Under the pieces are notes generated by a model. That model had not been told where the DNA came from, did not search any database, and saw only the letters and a list, made by a program, of their open reading frames with translations. A stretch of DNA of 22,808 nt. Origin: a virus. The stretch covers positions 1 through 22,808 of the IMG/VR virus record IMGVR_UViG_3300042564_000082, one strand, 5' to 3'. The translations under genes were made by a program, and so were the position numbers. Positions within the stretch are counted from its first letter, which is position 1. Every line of letters begins with the position of its first letter. Positions 6,930 to 14,983 of this stretch are shown piece after piece.

Positions 6930-7489
6930 AAAACTTAGCTGACTATGTAATGATTGTTGATCATGTATTGACAGAAGACTTTTGTAACTCATTGATTGAA
7001 CGATTCGAGAAACAAGAACAAAAACTAACTAATAACACATGGGGTAATCATATGATGAACTTCCATGAGTTAAACATTACAAAACATGTAGAAGAGTCTA
7101 AGTTGTTTTACGATCTAACACAAGATCTTTTTAAGTTTTACATTGATAAAAATAATGTAGAATTTATGCCTAGTAAAATTGGGTACGAAGATGCAAGAAT
7201 GAAACGATACGATCCAAATGGTATTGACCAGTTCGGTTGGCATACTGATGTTGGGGATTATGCATCTGCAAAAAGATTTCTTGTTATGTTCTATTACCTA
7301 AACGATGTTGAAGAAGGTGGACAAACCGTATTCAACGATGTTACATACGATGATAAAACAAACTTGACTATAAATGCTAGACGAGGTAGAATAGTAATAT
7401 TCCCTCCTATGTGGATGTACCCACACAAGGGTATGCCTCCAATTAGTAACTCTAAGTATATTATATCCACATACTGCCATTACCTATAA
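6926..7489 (+). CDS. 2-oxoglutarate/Fe(II)-dependent oxygenase, prolyl 4-hydroxylase type
   Basis: The protein starts at TTG 6926 (187 aa), chosen because GGAGGA sits 6 bases upstream and the start overlaps the polymerase stop. The double-stranded beta-helix signature is complete: H106-x-D108 in FGWHTD, a second half with FYYLNDVEEGGQT (122-134) and GRIVIFPP, the distal iron ligand H167 in YPHKG, and K177 as the likely 2OG carboxylate contact. Family members hydroxylate proline or other side chains using O2 and 2-oxoglutarate. The target here is unknown. Such oxygenases are common in marine T4-like phages. It is a different branch from the TET/JBP-like enzyme downstream, and I see no reason to assign it to DNA. 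Confidence 0.9.
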   Translation: MKNLADYVMIVDHVLTEDFCNSLIERFEKQEQKLTNNTWGNHMMNFHELNITKHVEESKLFYDLTQDLFKFYIDKNNVEFMPSKIGYEDARMKRYDPNGIDQFGWHTDVGDYASAKRFLVMFYYLNDVEEGGQTVFNDVTYDDKTNLTINARRGRIVIFPPMWMYPHKGMPPISNSKYIISTYCHYL

Positions 7490-7497
7490 GGACAAAT

Positions 7498-7749
7498 ATG
7501 AAACTATTAAAATTTTCTGCTGAGTGGTGCAATCCATGCAAAACTCTAACCCAAGTTATCATCAAAGCTGGTGATAAGATAACTGTGCCTGTTGAGCAAG
7601 TTGACATTGATGCTCAATCTGATATTGCCATGCACTATGGAATCCGTAGCGTTCCAACCATGATTTTGATTGACGACAATAATGCAGAGATTAAACGACG
7701 TGTAGGTTCTATGAACGAAGCACAATTGCTAGACTTTTTGAAAGGTTAA
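7498..7749 (+). CDS. Small thioredoxin/glutaredoxin-fold protein
   Basis: The protein (83 aa) has the redox site W10-C11-N-P-C14-K, a strand PVEQVDID, and the cis-proline loop SVPT (P53), all in the usual thioredoxin order. It is shorter than cellular thioredoxin (about 105 aa), as phage versions are. The expected role is reducing a dithiol partner such as ribonucleotide reductase. An inference from the neighbours is that it could also keep an iron enzyme or other phage protein reduced. AAGGA at 7488-7492 precedes the ATG by 5 bases. Confidence 0.9.
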   Translation: MKLLKFSAEWCNPCKTLTQVIIKAGDKITVPVEQVDIDAQSDIAMHYGIRSVPTMILIDDNNAEIKRRVGSMNEAQLLDFLKG

Positions 7750-7750
7750 T

Positions 7751-8812
7751 ATGAACATTTTAGATAAGATTAAAAAGAATTCAACGATCAAAGAGTCTGC
7801 GATTTTGGCAAACTCTAAGTTCTTTCAAAAGAAAGATATGATTGCTACGACCATTCCTGTTATCAACGTAGCATTTTCTGGTCGACTTGATGGTGGTTTT
7901 GTTCCTGGACTTACCATGTGGGCTGGTCCATCAAAACACTTTAAGACTGCATTCTCTTTGCTAATGGCTAAGTCTTATATGGATAAGTATCCAGATTCTG
8001 CTTTATTGTTCTACGACTCTGAGTTTGGCACACCTCAATCCTACTTTGATTCTTTTGGTATTGACACCAATAGAGTTGTTCATACTCCAATCATGGACGT
8101 TGAGCAATTGAAGTTTGATATTATGCAGCAACTAGCTGGCATCGAGCGCACTGACAAGATGATGATTGTCATTGACTCTATTGGTAACCTTGCTTCTAAG
8201 AAAGAAGTTGAAGATGCCATGGATGGAAAGTCTGTTGCTGATATGTCTCGTGCTAAACAGATGAAGTCTTTGTTCCGTATGGTTACACCACACTTGACTA
8301 TGAAAGACATTCCAATGGTAGTTGTCAATCATACTTACAAAGAAATTGGTTTGTATCCTAAAGACATCGTTGGTGGTGGTACTGGTTCTTATTACTCAGC
8401 TGACAACATCTTTATCTTGGGTCGTCAACAAGAAAAAGAAGGCACTGAAATCGTTGGTTACAATTTTATTATCAATGTGGAAAAATCTCGTTATGTTAAA
8501 GAAAAATCTAAGATACCTGTTAGCGTATCTTTTGATGGTGGCATTAGTCGTTGGTCTGGTCTATTGGACATCGCACTCGAGTCAGGGCATGTGGTTAAGC
8601 CAAGCAACGGATGGTACTCAAAGGTTGACTCTGATGGAGTTGTTGAAGACAAGAAGTATCGTTTGAAAGATACTGATACCAAAGACTTCTGGATGTCAGT
8701 TGTAACTTCAAAGACATTCAATGAGTTCGTCAAGAATAAGTATGCAATCTCTACTGGTGATATTATGCAAGGTGAAGACATTGATGCAGAACTTGCTGCA
8801 ATAGAAGGATGA
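7751..8812 (+). CDS. uvsX: UvsX recombinase (RecA-like)
   Basis: The protein (353 aa; T4 UvsX about 391) carries Walker A GPSKHFKT (59-66), close to the T4 AGPSKSFKS, and Walker B MMIVID (137-142). Other UvsX-like segments are LLFYDSEFGTP (85-95), the MSRAKQMKSLFRM helix, the PMVVVNHTY strand and the GGTGSYYSAD loop. It forms filaments on single-stranded DNA and drives strand exchange for recombination-dependent replication and repair. AAAGG at 7741-7745 lies 5 bases before the ATG. It is in the same message as the polymerase and helicase. Confidence 0.96.
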   Translation: MNILDKIKKNSTIKESAILANSKFFQKKDMIATTIPVINVAFSGRLDGGFVPGLTMWAGPSKHFKTAFSLLMAKSYMDKYPDSALLFYDSEFGTPQSYFDSFGIDTNRVVHTPIMDVEQLKFDIMQQLAGIERTDKMMIVIDSIGNLASKKEVEDAMDGKSVADMSRAKQMKSLFRMVTPHLTMKDIPMVVVNHTYKEIGLYPKDIVGGGTGSYYSADNIFILGRQQEKEGTEIVGYNFIINVEKSRYVKEKSKIPVSVSFDGGISRWSGLLDIALESGHVVKPSNGWYSKVDSDGVVEDKKYRLKDTDTKDFWMSVVTSKTFNEFVKNKYAISTGDIMQGEDIDAELAAIEG

Positions 8813-8813
8813 T

Positions 8814-9146
8814 ATGTACGAAGTACCTGAAGATTTCCAACTACCTGCCCATGTAGTTTTAGAAAATAAGGTGGACAAAACACAGGCAATAAAGTTGCTT
8901 GTGAGTCCATATGAGGGTATAATATTCTCTTATGGTAAGGTATCTTTTGATAAGATCGTTGGGGATGCAGAAGAAGAACATGCACATATGCAGTTTGAGT
9001 ATAACGTGCATGATTATGCTGGCAAAGATTTTAGTGCAAAGCAGAAAGCTGTCTTCGAAGAATTCCTTGGTGACTTCTTAAGAGACCTTATAATTTTTGG
9101 TATTAATGAAAACAACATATCATATACTGGTGGTATTGAAGGGTAG
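8814..9146 (+). CDS. Conserved hypothetical between uvsX and the helicase (110 aa)
   Basis: ATG 8814 has GAAGGA at 8804-8809. The sequence contains LVSPYEGIIFSYGKVSFDKI, then an acidic stretch GDAEEEHAHMQFEYNVHDY, then a helix KQKAVFEEFLGDFLRDLII. The order of strands and helix suggests a compact alpha/beta protein, and the acidic nature could suit a DNA-mimic or protein-binding role. I recall small unknown genes in this slot between uvsX and gene 41 in marine T4-like phages but cannot name a function. It lies one base after uvsX and 8 bases before the helicase. Confidence 0.75.
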   Translation: MYEVPEDFQLPAHVVLENKVDKTQAIKLLVSPYEGIIFSYGKVSFDKIVGDAEEEHAHMQFEYNVHDYAGKDFSAKQKAVFEEFLGDFLRDLIIFGINENNISYTGGIEG

Positions 9147-9154
9147 AAATTTTA

Positions 9155-10564
9155 ATGCGTATTGAACAAGCCATTCTGTCTAATCTTATTCATAATGAGG
9201 AGTATTGCCGAAAGGTAATTCCTTACCTCAAGAAAGAGTACTTTGCTGATCGCAAGGATTCGACAATTGCTGCTCTGTTGATTTCTTTCTTTGAGAAGTA
9301 TAACAAACCTGCATCATCAGAGATTATTGCCATTGAGGTAACTAATCTTCCAGGGCTAACTGATAAAGAAGTTCCAGAATTGCATGAGTATGCGAAATCA
9401 CTCGTGTGTGATGTGACGACCAATCCTGATTGGTTACTAGAGAATACTGAAAAGTTTTGTAAAGACCGAGCAGTATACAATGCGATTCTGGCTTCGATTA
9501 AAATTATTGATGGTAAAGATAAAGTGCACAACCAAGATGCGATTCCATCCATCTTATCTGATGCACTTGCTGTAAGTTTTGATAGCCACATTGGTCATGA
9601 TTACATAGACGATGCTAATGAGCGTTTCGAATTCTATCATAGAATTGAAGAAAAGGTTGCTTTTGATCTTGAGATGTTTAACCTTATCACTAAGGGTGGA
9701 CTTTCCAGGAAAACTCTGAACATTGCACTTGCTGGTACTGGTGTTGGTAAGTCTCTGTTTATGTGTCACGTTTCTGCATCTAGTTTGATGCAGGGTAAGA
9801 ATGTTCTTTACATTACCATGGAAATGGCAGAAGAACGTATTGCTGAACGTATTGATGCAAACCTATTGAATATTACCATGGATGAATTGAAGGTCATCGA
9901 TAAAGATATCTTTGATTCTAAAATGGATAAATTGGCTAAGAAAACTCAAGGCAAGCTAATCGTCAAAGAATATCCAACTGCATCTGCCCATGCTGGTCAC
10001 TTTCGTGCTTTGCTTGAAGAATTGAAGATGAAGCGTGACTTCCGACCAGATATTATCATGATTGACTATCTAAACATCTGTTCTTCTCAGCGTGTCAAGC
10101 AAGGTGGCTCTGTAAATTCTTATACATATATTAAGTCGATTGCTGAAGAGTTACGTGGTCTTGCTGTAGAGTATAATGTGCCGATTCTGTCTGCAACCCA
10201 AACTACTCGTAGTGGTTTTACCAATAGTGATCCAGGGTTGGAAGATACGTCAGAATCATTTGGTTTACCAGCTACTGCTGACTTTATGTTTGCTTTGGTA
10301 TCCAATGAAGAACTTGAACAACTGAATCAAATCATTGTCAAACAACTGAAGAATCGTTACAACGATCCAGGATTTTATAAACGATTCGTTGTTGGTATTG
10401 ATAGATCAAAGATGAAGTTATATGATGTAGAAGCCTCTGCTCAACAGAACTTGTCAGACGCTGGTCAATCTTATAGTATGAAAGAAGACAAGCCTCTCTT
10501 CGATCAAAGTGATTTTGGCAAACGACTACCTAGTAATACTGGGTTCGCTGATTTTAAATTTTAA
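9155..10564 (+). CDS. 41: Replicative DNA helicase, DnaB/gp41-like
   Basis: The protein (469 aa; T4 gp41 475) has an N-terminal helical domain (MRIEQAILSNLIHNEEYC) and a RecA-type motor. Walker A is GTGVGKS (194-200), the catalytic glutamate is E223 in YITMEMAEE, and Walker B is IIMIDYL (300-306). The SATQTTRSG stretch and the adjacent FG-x-P-x-TADF segment match the DnaB-type arginine-finger/sensor region. It is the hexameric 5'-3' helicase that unwinds the fork and organises priming. The C-terminus ends GFADFKF. The ribosome site is weak (AAGGG, 11 bases upstream). The base-modification genes follow within 10 bases. Confidence 0.96.
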   Translation: MRIEQAILSNLIHNEEYCRKVIPYLKKEYFADRKDSTIAALLISFFEKYNKPASSEIIAIEVTNLPGLTDKEVPELHEYAKSLVCDVTTNPDWLLENTEKFCKDRAVYNAILASIKIIDGKDKVHNQDAIPSILSDALAVSFDSHIGHDYIDDANERFEFYHRIEEKVAFDLEMFNLITKGGLSRKTLNIALAGTGVGKSLFMCHVSASSLMQGKNVLYITMEMAEERIAERIDANLLNITMDELKVIDKDIFDSKMDKLAKKTQGKLIVKEYPTASAHAGHFRALLEELKMKRDFRPDIIMIDYLNICSSQRVKQGGSVNSYTYIKSIAEELRGLAVEYNVPILSATQTTRSGFTNSDPGLEDTSESFGLPATADFMFALVSNEELEQLNQIIVKQLKNRYNDPGFYKRFVVGIDRSKMKLYDVEASAQQNLSDAGQSYSMKEDKPLFDQSDFGKRLPSNTGFADFKF

Positions 10565-10573
10565 GGAGTAGAT

Positions 10574-11875
10574 ATGGTTAAGGTTATTGTTGCTGATAGA
10601 AAGTATAACAGCGAACATTTGCTAGGGCAGTTTGTTGATGAGAGTCACTATGACTTGTTGGTTGAAGAGGATTGTGACGTTTACATGCCACTACCTGTTG
10701 GTGACGACGAAACATATCCAGAAGATCGTATCGTCTTTAAGTTCCGCAAGAACTACTTTTCCAAAGAACAGCAAGATGCAGCATACGCTGGCTTGCGTGA
10801 AGCTGCAATTGAAACACAGAATCGTGGACTAGCTGCAGGACCACGTGCAGATAAACTTGGTAATCGTGAGTGGGTTACTGAGTACGAGTACGAAATTGTA
10901 GACTACTTCTTGAAGCCTACTGAGAATCTTTTTGGTGAAGATCCAATCGAAGAAATTCGTAAGAAGTACGGCAATAAAAAAGATTCAATCTCTAATCGTG
11001 CCAACGTTTGGTCTATTGAACGTGTTAAGAAAGAGAAGTTTAAATTCGAAGACTGGGTTAACAAAACTAAACTGTTACCCCAAGAAGAACAACAGGCAAG
11101 TGCAGCGCATGTAGCTGATAAGTTAATCTGCGCTACTACGTATGCTAACTCTGTAAACTCTGGCATCGCTGGATGGTTCGATCGTTATCCACGTATTCCT
11201 TATGGTCGTGCCACTGCATATACTTCAAAGAATCCAGAGAAGTTTGCCATGGCATTCCCATTCTTACAAAATCTTGCCAAGGGTTTTAAAGATCTTCTTC
11301 CATGGAGATACAATAACCAAATGGAAGCTGCAAAGAAACTTGATCCTGCATTCTTAGTTCCTGGAACTCCATTCACTACAGTAACTGTCAATAAGACTTT
11401 CCGTACAGCTGCGCATTACGATGCTGGTGACTTGACTTCTGGTTTGTCTAACTTGCTGACATTGTCCAATGATGGTAACTACTCTGGTGGTTATCTTATT
11501 GCACCAGAGTATCGTATTGCTGTAAACGTTCGTCCAGGTGACTTGCTGTTGATTAACAACCATGAAGTTATGCATGGTAATACACCTATTGTTTGCCAAG
11601 AAGGTTCTGAACGCATTTCCCTAGTTGTTTACTTTAGAGAGAAAATGCTAGAGTTGGGAACTAAAGAGTACGAAGAATGTCGCTTTGACTTTGTTGAGTC
11701 TCGCAGACTGAATAAAGAACATAAAGAATGGCGTCAACTATGGAACGGTGTTTCACCTAGCATGTGGGACAGCGAAGAATGGTATGACTTCTGTGAGCAA
11801 AAACTAGGTCGTGATACACTTGAGAAGTATCATCCCGACTCTGTAAAATCAAACTCATTGGAAGGATTCTTTTAA
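10574..11875 (+). CDS. TET/JBP-family 2OG/Fe(II) dioxygenase acting on DNA bases (predicted)
   Basis: The protein has 433 aa. The C-terminal half carries the JBP-like block: TVNKTFRTAAH281-x-D283-AGDL, then SGGYLIAPEY, VRPGDLLLINNH330-x-x-x-H334-GN, and ER347-ISLVVYFREKM. H281 and D283 with H334 (or H330) are the likely iron ligands, and R347 the 2OG contact. In kinetoplastid JBP proteins this enzyme hydroxylates thymine in DNA; in TET it oxidises 5-methylcytosine. No cytosine methyltransferase is in the window, so thymine is the simpler substrate, though this is unproven. The N-terminal 200 residues are not recognised. The last residues SNSLEGFF closely match the polymerase end KASLEDFF, a likely clamp-binding peptide. 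A strong AAGGAG lies 5 bases before the ATG. It heads the modification block. Confidence 0.85.
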   Translation: MVKVIVADRKYNSEHLLGQFVDESHYDLLVEEDCDVYMPLPVGDDETYPEDRIVFKFRKNYFSKEQQDAAYAGLREAAIETQNRGLAAGPRADKLGNREWVTEYEYEIVDYFLKPTENLFGEDPIEEIRKKYGNKKDSISNRANVWSIERVKKEKFKFEDWVNKTKLLPQEEQQASAAHVADKLICATTYANSVNSGIAGWFDRYPRIPYGRATAYTSKNPEKFAMAFPFLQNLAKGFKDLLPWRYNNQMEAAKKLDPAFLVPGTPFTTVTVNKTFRTAAHYDAGDLTSGLSNLLTLSNDGNYSGGYLIAPEYRIAVNVRPGDLLLINNHEVMHGNTPIVCQEGSERISLVVYFREKMLELGTKEYEECRFDFVESRRLNKEHKEWRQLWNGVSPSMWDSEEWYDFCEQKLGRDTLEKYHPDSVKSNSLEGFF

Positions 11876-12573
11876 TGTGTTCTATTATTGGTGCGATCAT
11901 CCGTAACCCTACGAGTGATCACTTTGATATGATACGACGTGTGTTCCATGAGTCTAAGATTCGTGGAATGCATGCTACAGGAATGTCTATATTATTTGAT
12001 AATAAAATTATGACGTTCAAAGAACCTGTCTCTGCAGACAAGTTTGTTCATTTAGATTCTTTGGAGGAAATGGTAAATCATGACGGTACTTTATATCTTA
12101 TTGGTCATTGTCGTTACAGCACTAGCGATCTGGAATATAATCAACCCCTAGCAAACGAGGAATGTTCTATCGTACACAACGGTGTTGTTACACAAGAACT
12201 ACCTGAGAACTGGAAGACTTTGTTTCCTGAATATGTTTGTGAAACTAAAAATGATAGTGAATTGATTTTACACTCACCTTCACCATTAGAAGAATTCCCT
12301 GATTCTTCTATTGCTGCATGTGAGTTATGGGCTGATAAAAAACTAATTACATATCGTAATGGTAAGCGTCCATTATATTTGACTTCTATGCTAGATGGAT
12401 GTATAATTACTTCTACAACTAATATTGCAAGACGAGCAGGAGTCGATGGTGTTACTATGGAAGTTCCCATGAACACTTATATGACTATTGATTCTAGTCT
12501 TACATTCGATATGCAAATAGTAAAGACAAATAAACGAGACTTACAAAGGGTTGATTATGAATTATCCGTCTAA
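11875..12573 (+). CDS. Class II glutamine amidotransferase domain protein
   Basis: The protein (232 aa) is a stand-alone Ntn-hydrolase amidotransferase. After Met removal Cys2 (M-C-S-I-I-G-A-I) becomes the N-terminal nucleophile. The other class II blocks are RGMHATG (30-36), GHCRYST (77-83), VHNG (100-103) and NDSE (126-129), in the same order as GlmS and PurF glutaminase domains. It should release ammonia from glutamine. No synthase domain is attached, so the ammonia must go to a partner; the amidoligase that overlaps it by 17 bases is the obvious one. It starts in the TET/JBP stop (TAATG), with GAAGGA 8 bases upstream. Confidence 0.88.
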   Translation: MCSIIGAIIRNPTSDHFDMIRRVFHESKIRGMHATGMSILFDNKIMTFKEPVSADKFVHLDSLEEMVNHDGTLYLIGHCRYSTSDLEYNQPLANEECSIVHNGVVTQELPENWKTLFPEYVCETKNDSELILHSPSPLEEFPDSSIAACELWADKKLITYRNGKRPLYLTSMLDGCIITSTTNIARRAGVDGVTMEVPMNTYMTIDSSLTFDMQIVKTNKRDLQRVDYELSV

Positions 12574-13432
12574 CAAATACACATGGGGCTATGAGATTGA
12601 ATGGGGTGATGTAGATCGTAGACTAGTCGTTCCCGAACATCTTGGTAAGTGGGAATTCGCTGAAACTGATATTGTAAACATTCATGAACCTTTTAAATAT
12701 ATCGCTTGTGATCCTCTTGGTACTGATCCATACATGGGTGGTGAGATTAACACTAAGCCAACTAATACTTGGCAAGAACAAGTGGATCGAGTCATGGAGA
12801 TACATAGCTTCTTTGCTGATGCTGGCAATAAGCCTTCTGCTTCTTGTGTAAACCATGGTCACCTTCATGTGTTTGTTCCTGGTCTTAAAGATGATGTAGC
12901 TACACTTAAGAAGTTAGTCTCTTATATCAAAGCCAATCAAACAGATACTATTGAAGCATGCTATGGTTTCTACGAAGCATCTCAAATGAAATCATGCAAG
13001 GGTGCTAAGATGTATCTCAAGTATGACGGCGGACGAGAAATGCCAGAATATATGTGTGACAATATCGTCAATCTGGCAACAGACTTTGAACACTTTATCA
13101 AGTTGCATGCTGCTGGCAAAGATGGTGTATCAATGGGTCGTCCATTCCGATACGCCATCAATACATACTGCATGAAGCATACTGGTACTATCGAGTTCCG
13201 TTGTTTCCGCTCAACAACTAAGCGTGACGAGATGGAAGCCCAGTTCCGTTTTGCCGAGAAGTTTATTGAAGCTGCATTGAACGATGGACCAAGCGTCAAA
13301 GAAATCCTTGCTGCAGATAACTATAAGTTCCCTCCATTCGTATGGGATCTTAATGAGTATGTTGGTTGGGAAAAGACAAAGTGGGATAAAGAACGTGGTA
13401 ACAAACAACGCGAATACCTTGCTGTTGCGTAA
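12557..13432 (+). CDS. Amidoligase of the COOH-NH2 ligase (glutamine synthetase-like) family
   Basis: The start is placed at ATG 12557 (291 aa), with AAAGGG at 12545-12550 six bases upstream. The blocks match the phage amidoligase pattern: GYEIEW (11-16), GGEINTKPT (61-69), VNHGHLHVFVPG (98-109, the G-x-H-x-H type), and HTGTIEFRCF (209-218). The acidic and histidine residues would bind metal-ATP. Family members form amide bonds between a carboxylate and an amine, as in peptide or amino-acid tagging. With the amidotransferase before it and an acetyltransferase after it, it may build an amide on a small molecule or on an amino acid attached to a base. Function is inferred from the fold and neighbours, not shown. 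Confidence 0.82.
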   Translation: MNYPSNKYTWGYEIEWGDVDRRLVVPEHLGKWEFAETDIVNIHEPFKYIACDPLGTDPYMGGEINTKPTNTWQEQVDRVMEIHSFFADAGNKPSASCVNHGHLHVFVPGLKDDVATLKKLVSYIKANQTDTIEACYGFYEASQMKSCKGAKMYLKYDGGREMPEYMCDNIVNLATDFEHFIKLHAAGKDGVSMGRPFRYAINTYCMKHTGTIEFRCFRSTTKRDEMEAQFRFAEKFIEAALNDGPSVKEILAADNYKFPPFVWDLNEYVGWEKTKWDKERGNKQREYLAVA

Positions 13433-13961
13433 ATGCACCCGAGACGAATTCGTAGCAGCAATCACTGATGATAAAGCTGACGGTTTCGCCAAGACATTCA
13501 GAGCCAAAGCAGATATGCAGGATCAATGGGATGAATGTCTTGGTGCCTTTAATGCTGACGGTGAGCTCATGGGTGCAATCATTACCACTCTTGGAAAGAC
13601 TAATCCCCGTGTGGCAAACCTACAGCTGCTACATACTTTTGCTAAACATAGACGTAAGGGTATAGGAAAGCAATTGACCTTAGCTTCTTATAACGATGTC
13701 GTTTCCCGTGGATCAGTATACTTTAGAGTGTCTGCGGAGCCTGATGCTGTAGTGTTTTATGAGAGTATTGGGTTTAAGTTCTGGGGTTTACAAAAGTCTG
13801 GATGTAGTTTGAGTATGTTTAAAGTTGTTGGTAGTATCAATGAAGGACTTTACAACGATGCTGATCCAATCTTACAACGAGCATTATACAGTGGACGCAA
13901 GGGAAGTCTTGCATCGTCATATAAAGAAACACAGCCAGTTGACTTAGCATCTTTTATATAA
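13419..13961 (+). CDS. GNAT-family N-acetyltransferase
   Basis: From TTG 13419 the protein has 180 aa and starts MLLRKCTRDEFVAAI, as GNAT domains usually do. The acetyl-CoA loop is RRKGIGK (78-84), preceded by the NLQLLHTFAKH strand, and the domain closes with FYESIGFKFWG (113-123). It transfers an acetyl group to an amine; the acceptor is unknown. The start is uncertain: the frame has no ATG after the amidoligase stop at 13432, and other in-frame starts are GTG 13395 and ATG 13353 and 13359. All of these overlap the amidoligase and none has a good ribosome site. It ends two bases before the next gene. Confidence 0.82.
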   Translation: MLLRKCTRDEFVAAITDDKADGFAKTFRAKADMQDQWDECLGAFNADGELMGAIITTLGKTNPRVANLQLLHTFAKHRRKGIGKQLTLASYNDVVSRGSVYFRVSAEPDAVVFYESIGFKFWGLQKSGCSLSMFKVVGSINEGLYNDADPILQRALYSGRKGSLASSYKETQPVDLASFI

Positions 13962-13963
13962 TT

Positions 13964-14983
13964 ATGGATTACAGACTAAAAGAAAATCGTCGTGAAGCAT
14001 TCATCCGCTGGTACGCATGGTCATTGAAGTATGATGACTGCGATCCAGCTGTATGGGCTACTAACTATCTCAACAAACGCTACGAGCACAACGATGAGCA
14101 ACGACTCTGGCTTTGCTGGCTCTATGGAAATACATACCACTTACCAACTGCATGGGTTCTGATGAACGAGTTCCCTGACTTTGAGTTGGCAACAGTTGAT
14201 CGTATGCAGCAGTGGAACACTACTAATAACAAGCGACTGCGATATCAAACAGATACAAAGTGGAACAAAGGTCACTTACCTACCATGTTTGCTTCATATC
14301 AGAAGTTTATTGGTGGCAAATCTCAACGTGAAGTTATGGAGGCTCATTATGGAGACAACGAGGAAAAGTCATTTGATAATTTGTGGGAAAGTGCTAAGAC
14401 ACAGCTGCATAAATTTGGTCGTTATTCTACTTGGTTTTATCTTCAGCATCTTAAGCATACCGCTGATGTTCGGATTAGCCCTACTAGTCTCATGCTTGAC
14501 GATTATGATGGGTCTCGCTCTCACCGTAATGGGTTGCATCTTGCCCTCGGCGAAGATGACAAGTACGATCAGAAACTGGACAGAGCAGCTTATGTATCTC
14601 TTGAAAGTCAAGCCAGAGAAATCTTAGAAGAAACCATCAGAAGATTCCCTGAGTTAAAGAATCAAGTTGACTTCTTTACAATGGAAACCTGCCTGTGTTC
14701 TTTCAAGAAGATCTTTAGAGAAAAGCATGGTCGTTATCTTGGTTACTATCTTGATCGTCAAGCTGAAGAAGTTATGCAATGCGAGAAAGATGGTTGGTAC
14801 GGTATCGATTGGGATGTTCTATGGCAAGCTAGAAACGAAACTATTGACCTTCGCTTAGACCATAAACGAGGAATCAATAAAGAAAAGTATCCTAACTTTA
14901 TTAGATCAGGTAGAATAGAAAACTTAGACTGGTTCTTTGATGATGAAGAGCCTCAACATATTGGATTGGAGATGTTTGGATGA
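13964..14983 (+). CDS. Predicted amino acid:DNA transferase (alpha-glutamyl/putrescinyl-thymine pyrophosphorylase-like)
   Basis: The protein has 339 aa and is helical. The front block is MDYRLKENRREAFIRWY and then DEQRLWLCWLYGNTYHLPTA (44-63), followed by a MNEFPDF segment (67-73). This is the pattern I recall for phage proteins annotated as amino acid:DNA transferase or alpha-glutamyl/putrescinyl-thymine pyrophosphorylase. In phages SP10, phiW-14, M6 and ViI, related enzymes replace the (pyro)phosphate on 5-hydroxymethyluracil in DNA with an amine. Which clade this belongs to cannot be decided by eye. Aromatic NLDWFF and terminal GLEMFG near the C-terminus may be further clamp-type peptides, but this is weak. 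The following kinase starts in its stop codon (ATGA), consistent with the two acting in sequence. Confidence 0.7.
   Translation: MDYRLKENRREAFIRWYAWSLKYDDCDPAVWATNYLNKRYEHNDEQRLWLCWLYGNTYHLPTAWVLMNEFPDFELATVDRMQQWNTTNNKRLRYQTDTKWNKGHLPTMFASYQKFIGGKSQREVMEAHYGDNEEKSFDNLWESAKTQLHKFGRYSTWFYLQHLKHTADVRISPTSLMLDDYDGSRSHRNGLHLALGEDDKYDQKLDRAAYVSLESQAREILEETIRRFPELKNQVDFFTMETCLCSFKKIFREKHGRYLGYYLDRQAEEVMQCEKDGWYGIDWDVLWQARNETIDLRLDHKRGINKEKYPNFIRSGRIENLDWFFDDEEPQHIGLEMFG

Noticed and set aside
8491-8985. Minus-strand ORF of 164 codons across uvsX and the next gene
   Set aside because: It is opposite two well-supported + strand genes, crosses their junction, has no recognisable domain, and every other gene is on the + strand.
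13433-13468. ATG just after the amidoligase stop as the acetyltransferase start
   Set aside because: It is in a different frame from the acetyltransferase and reaches a stop after 11 codons.
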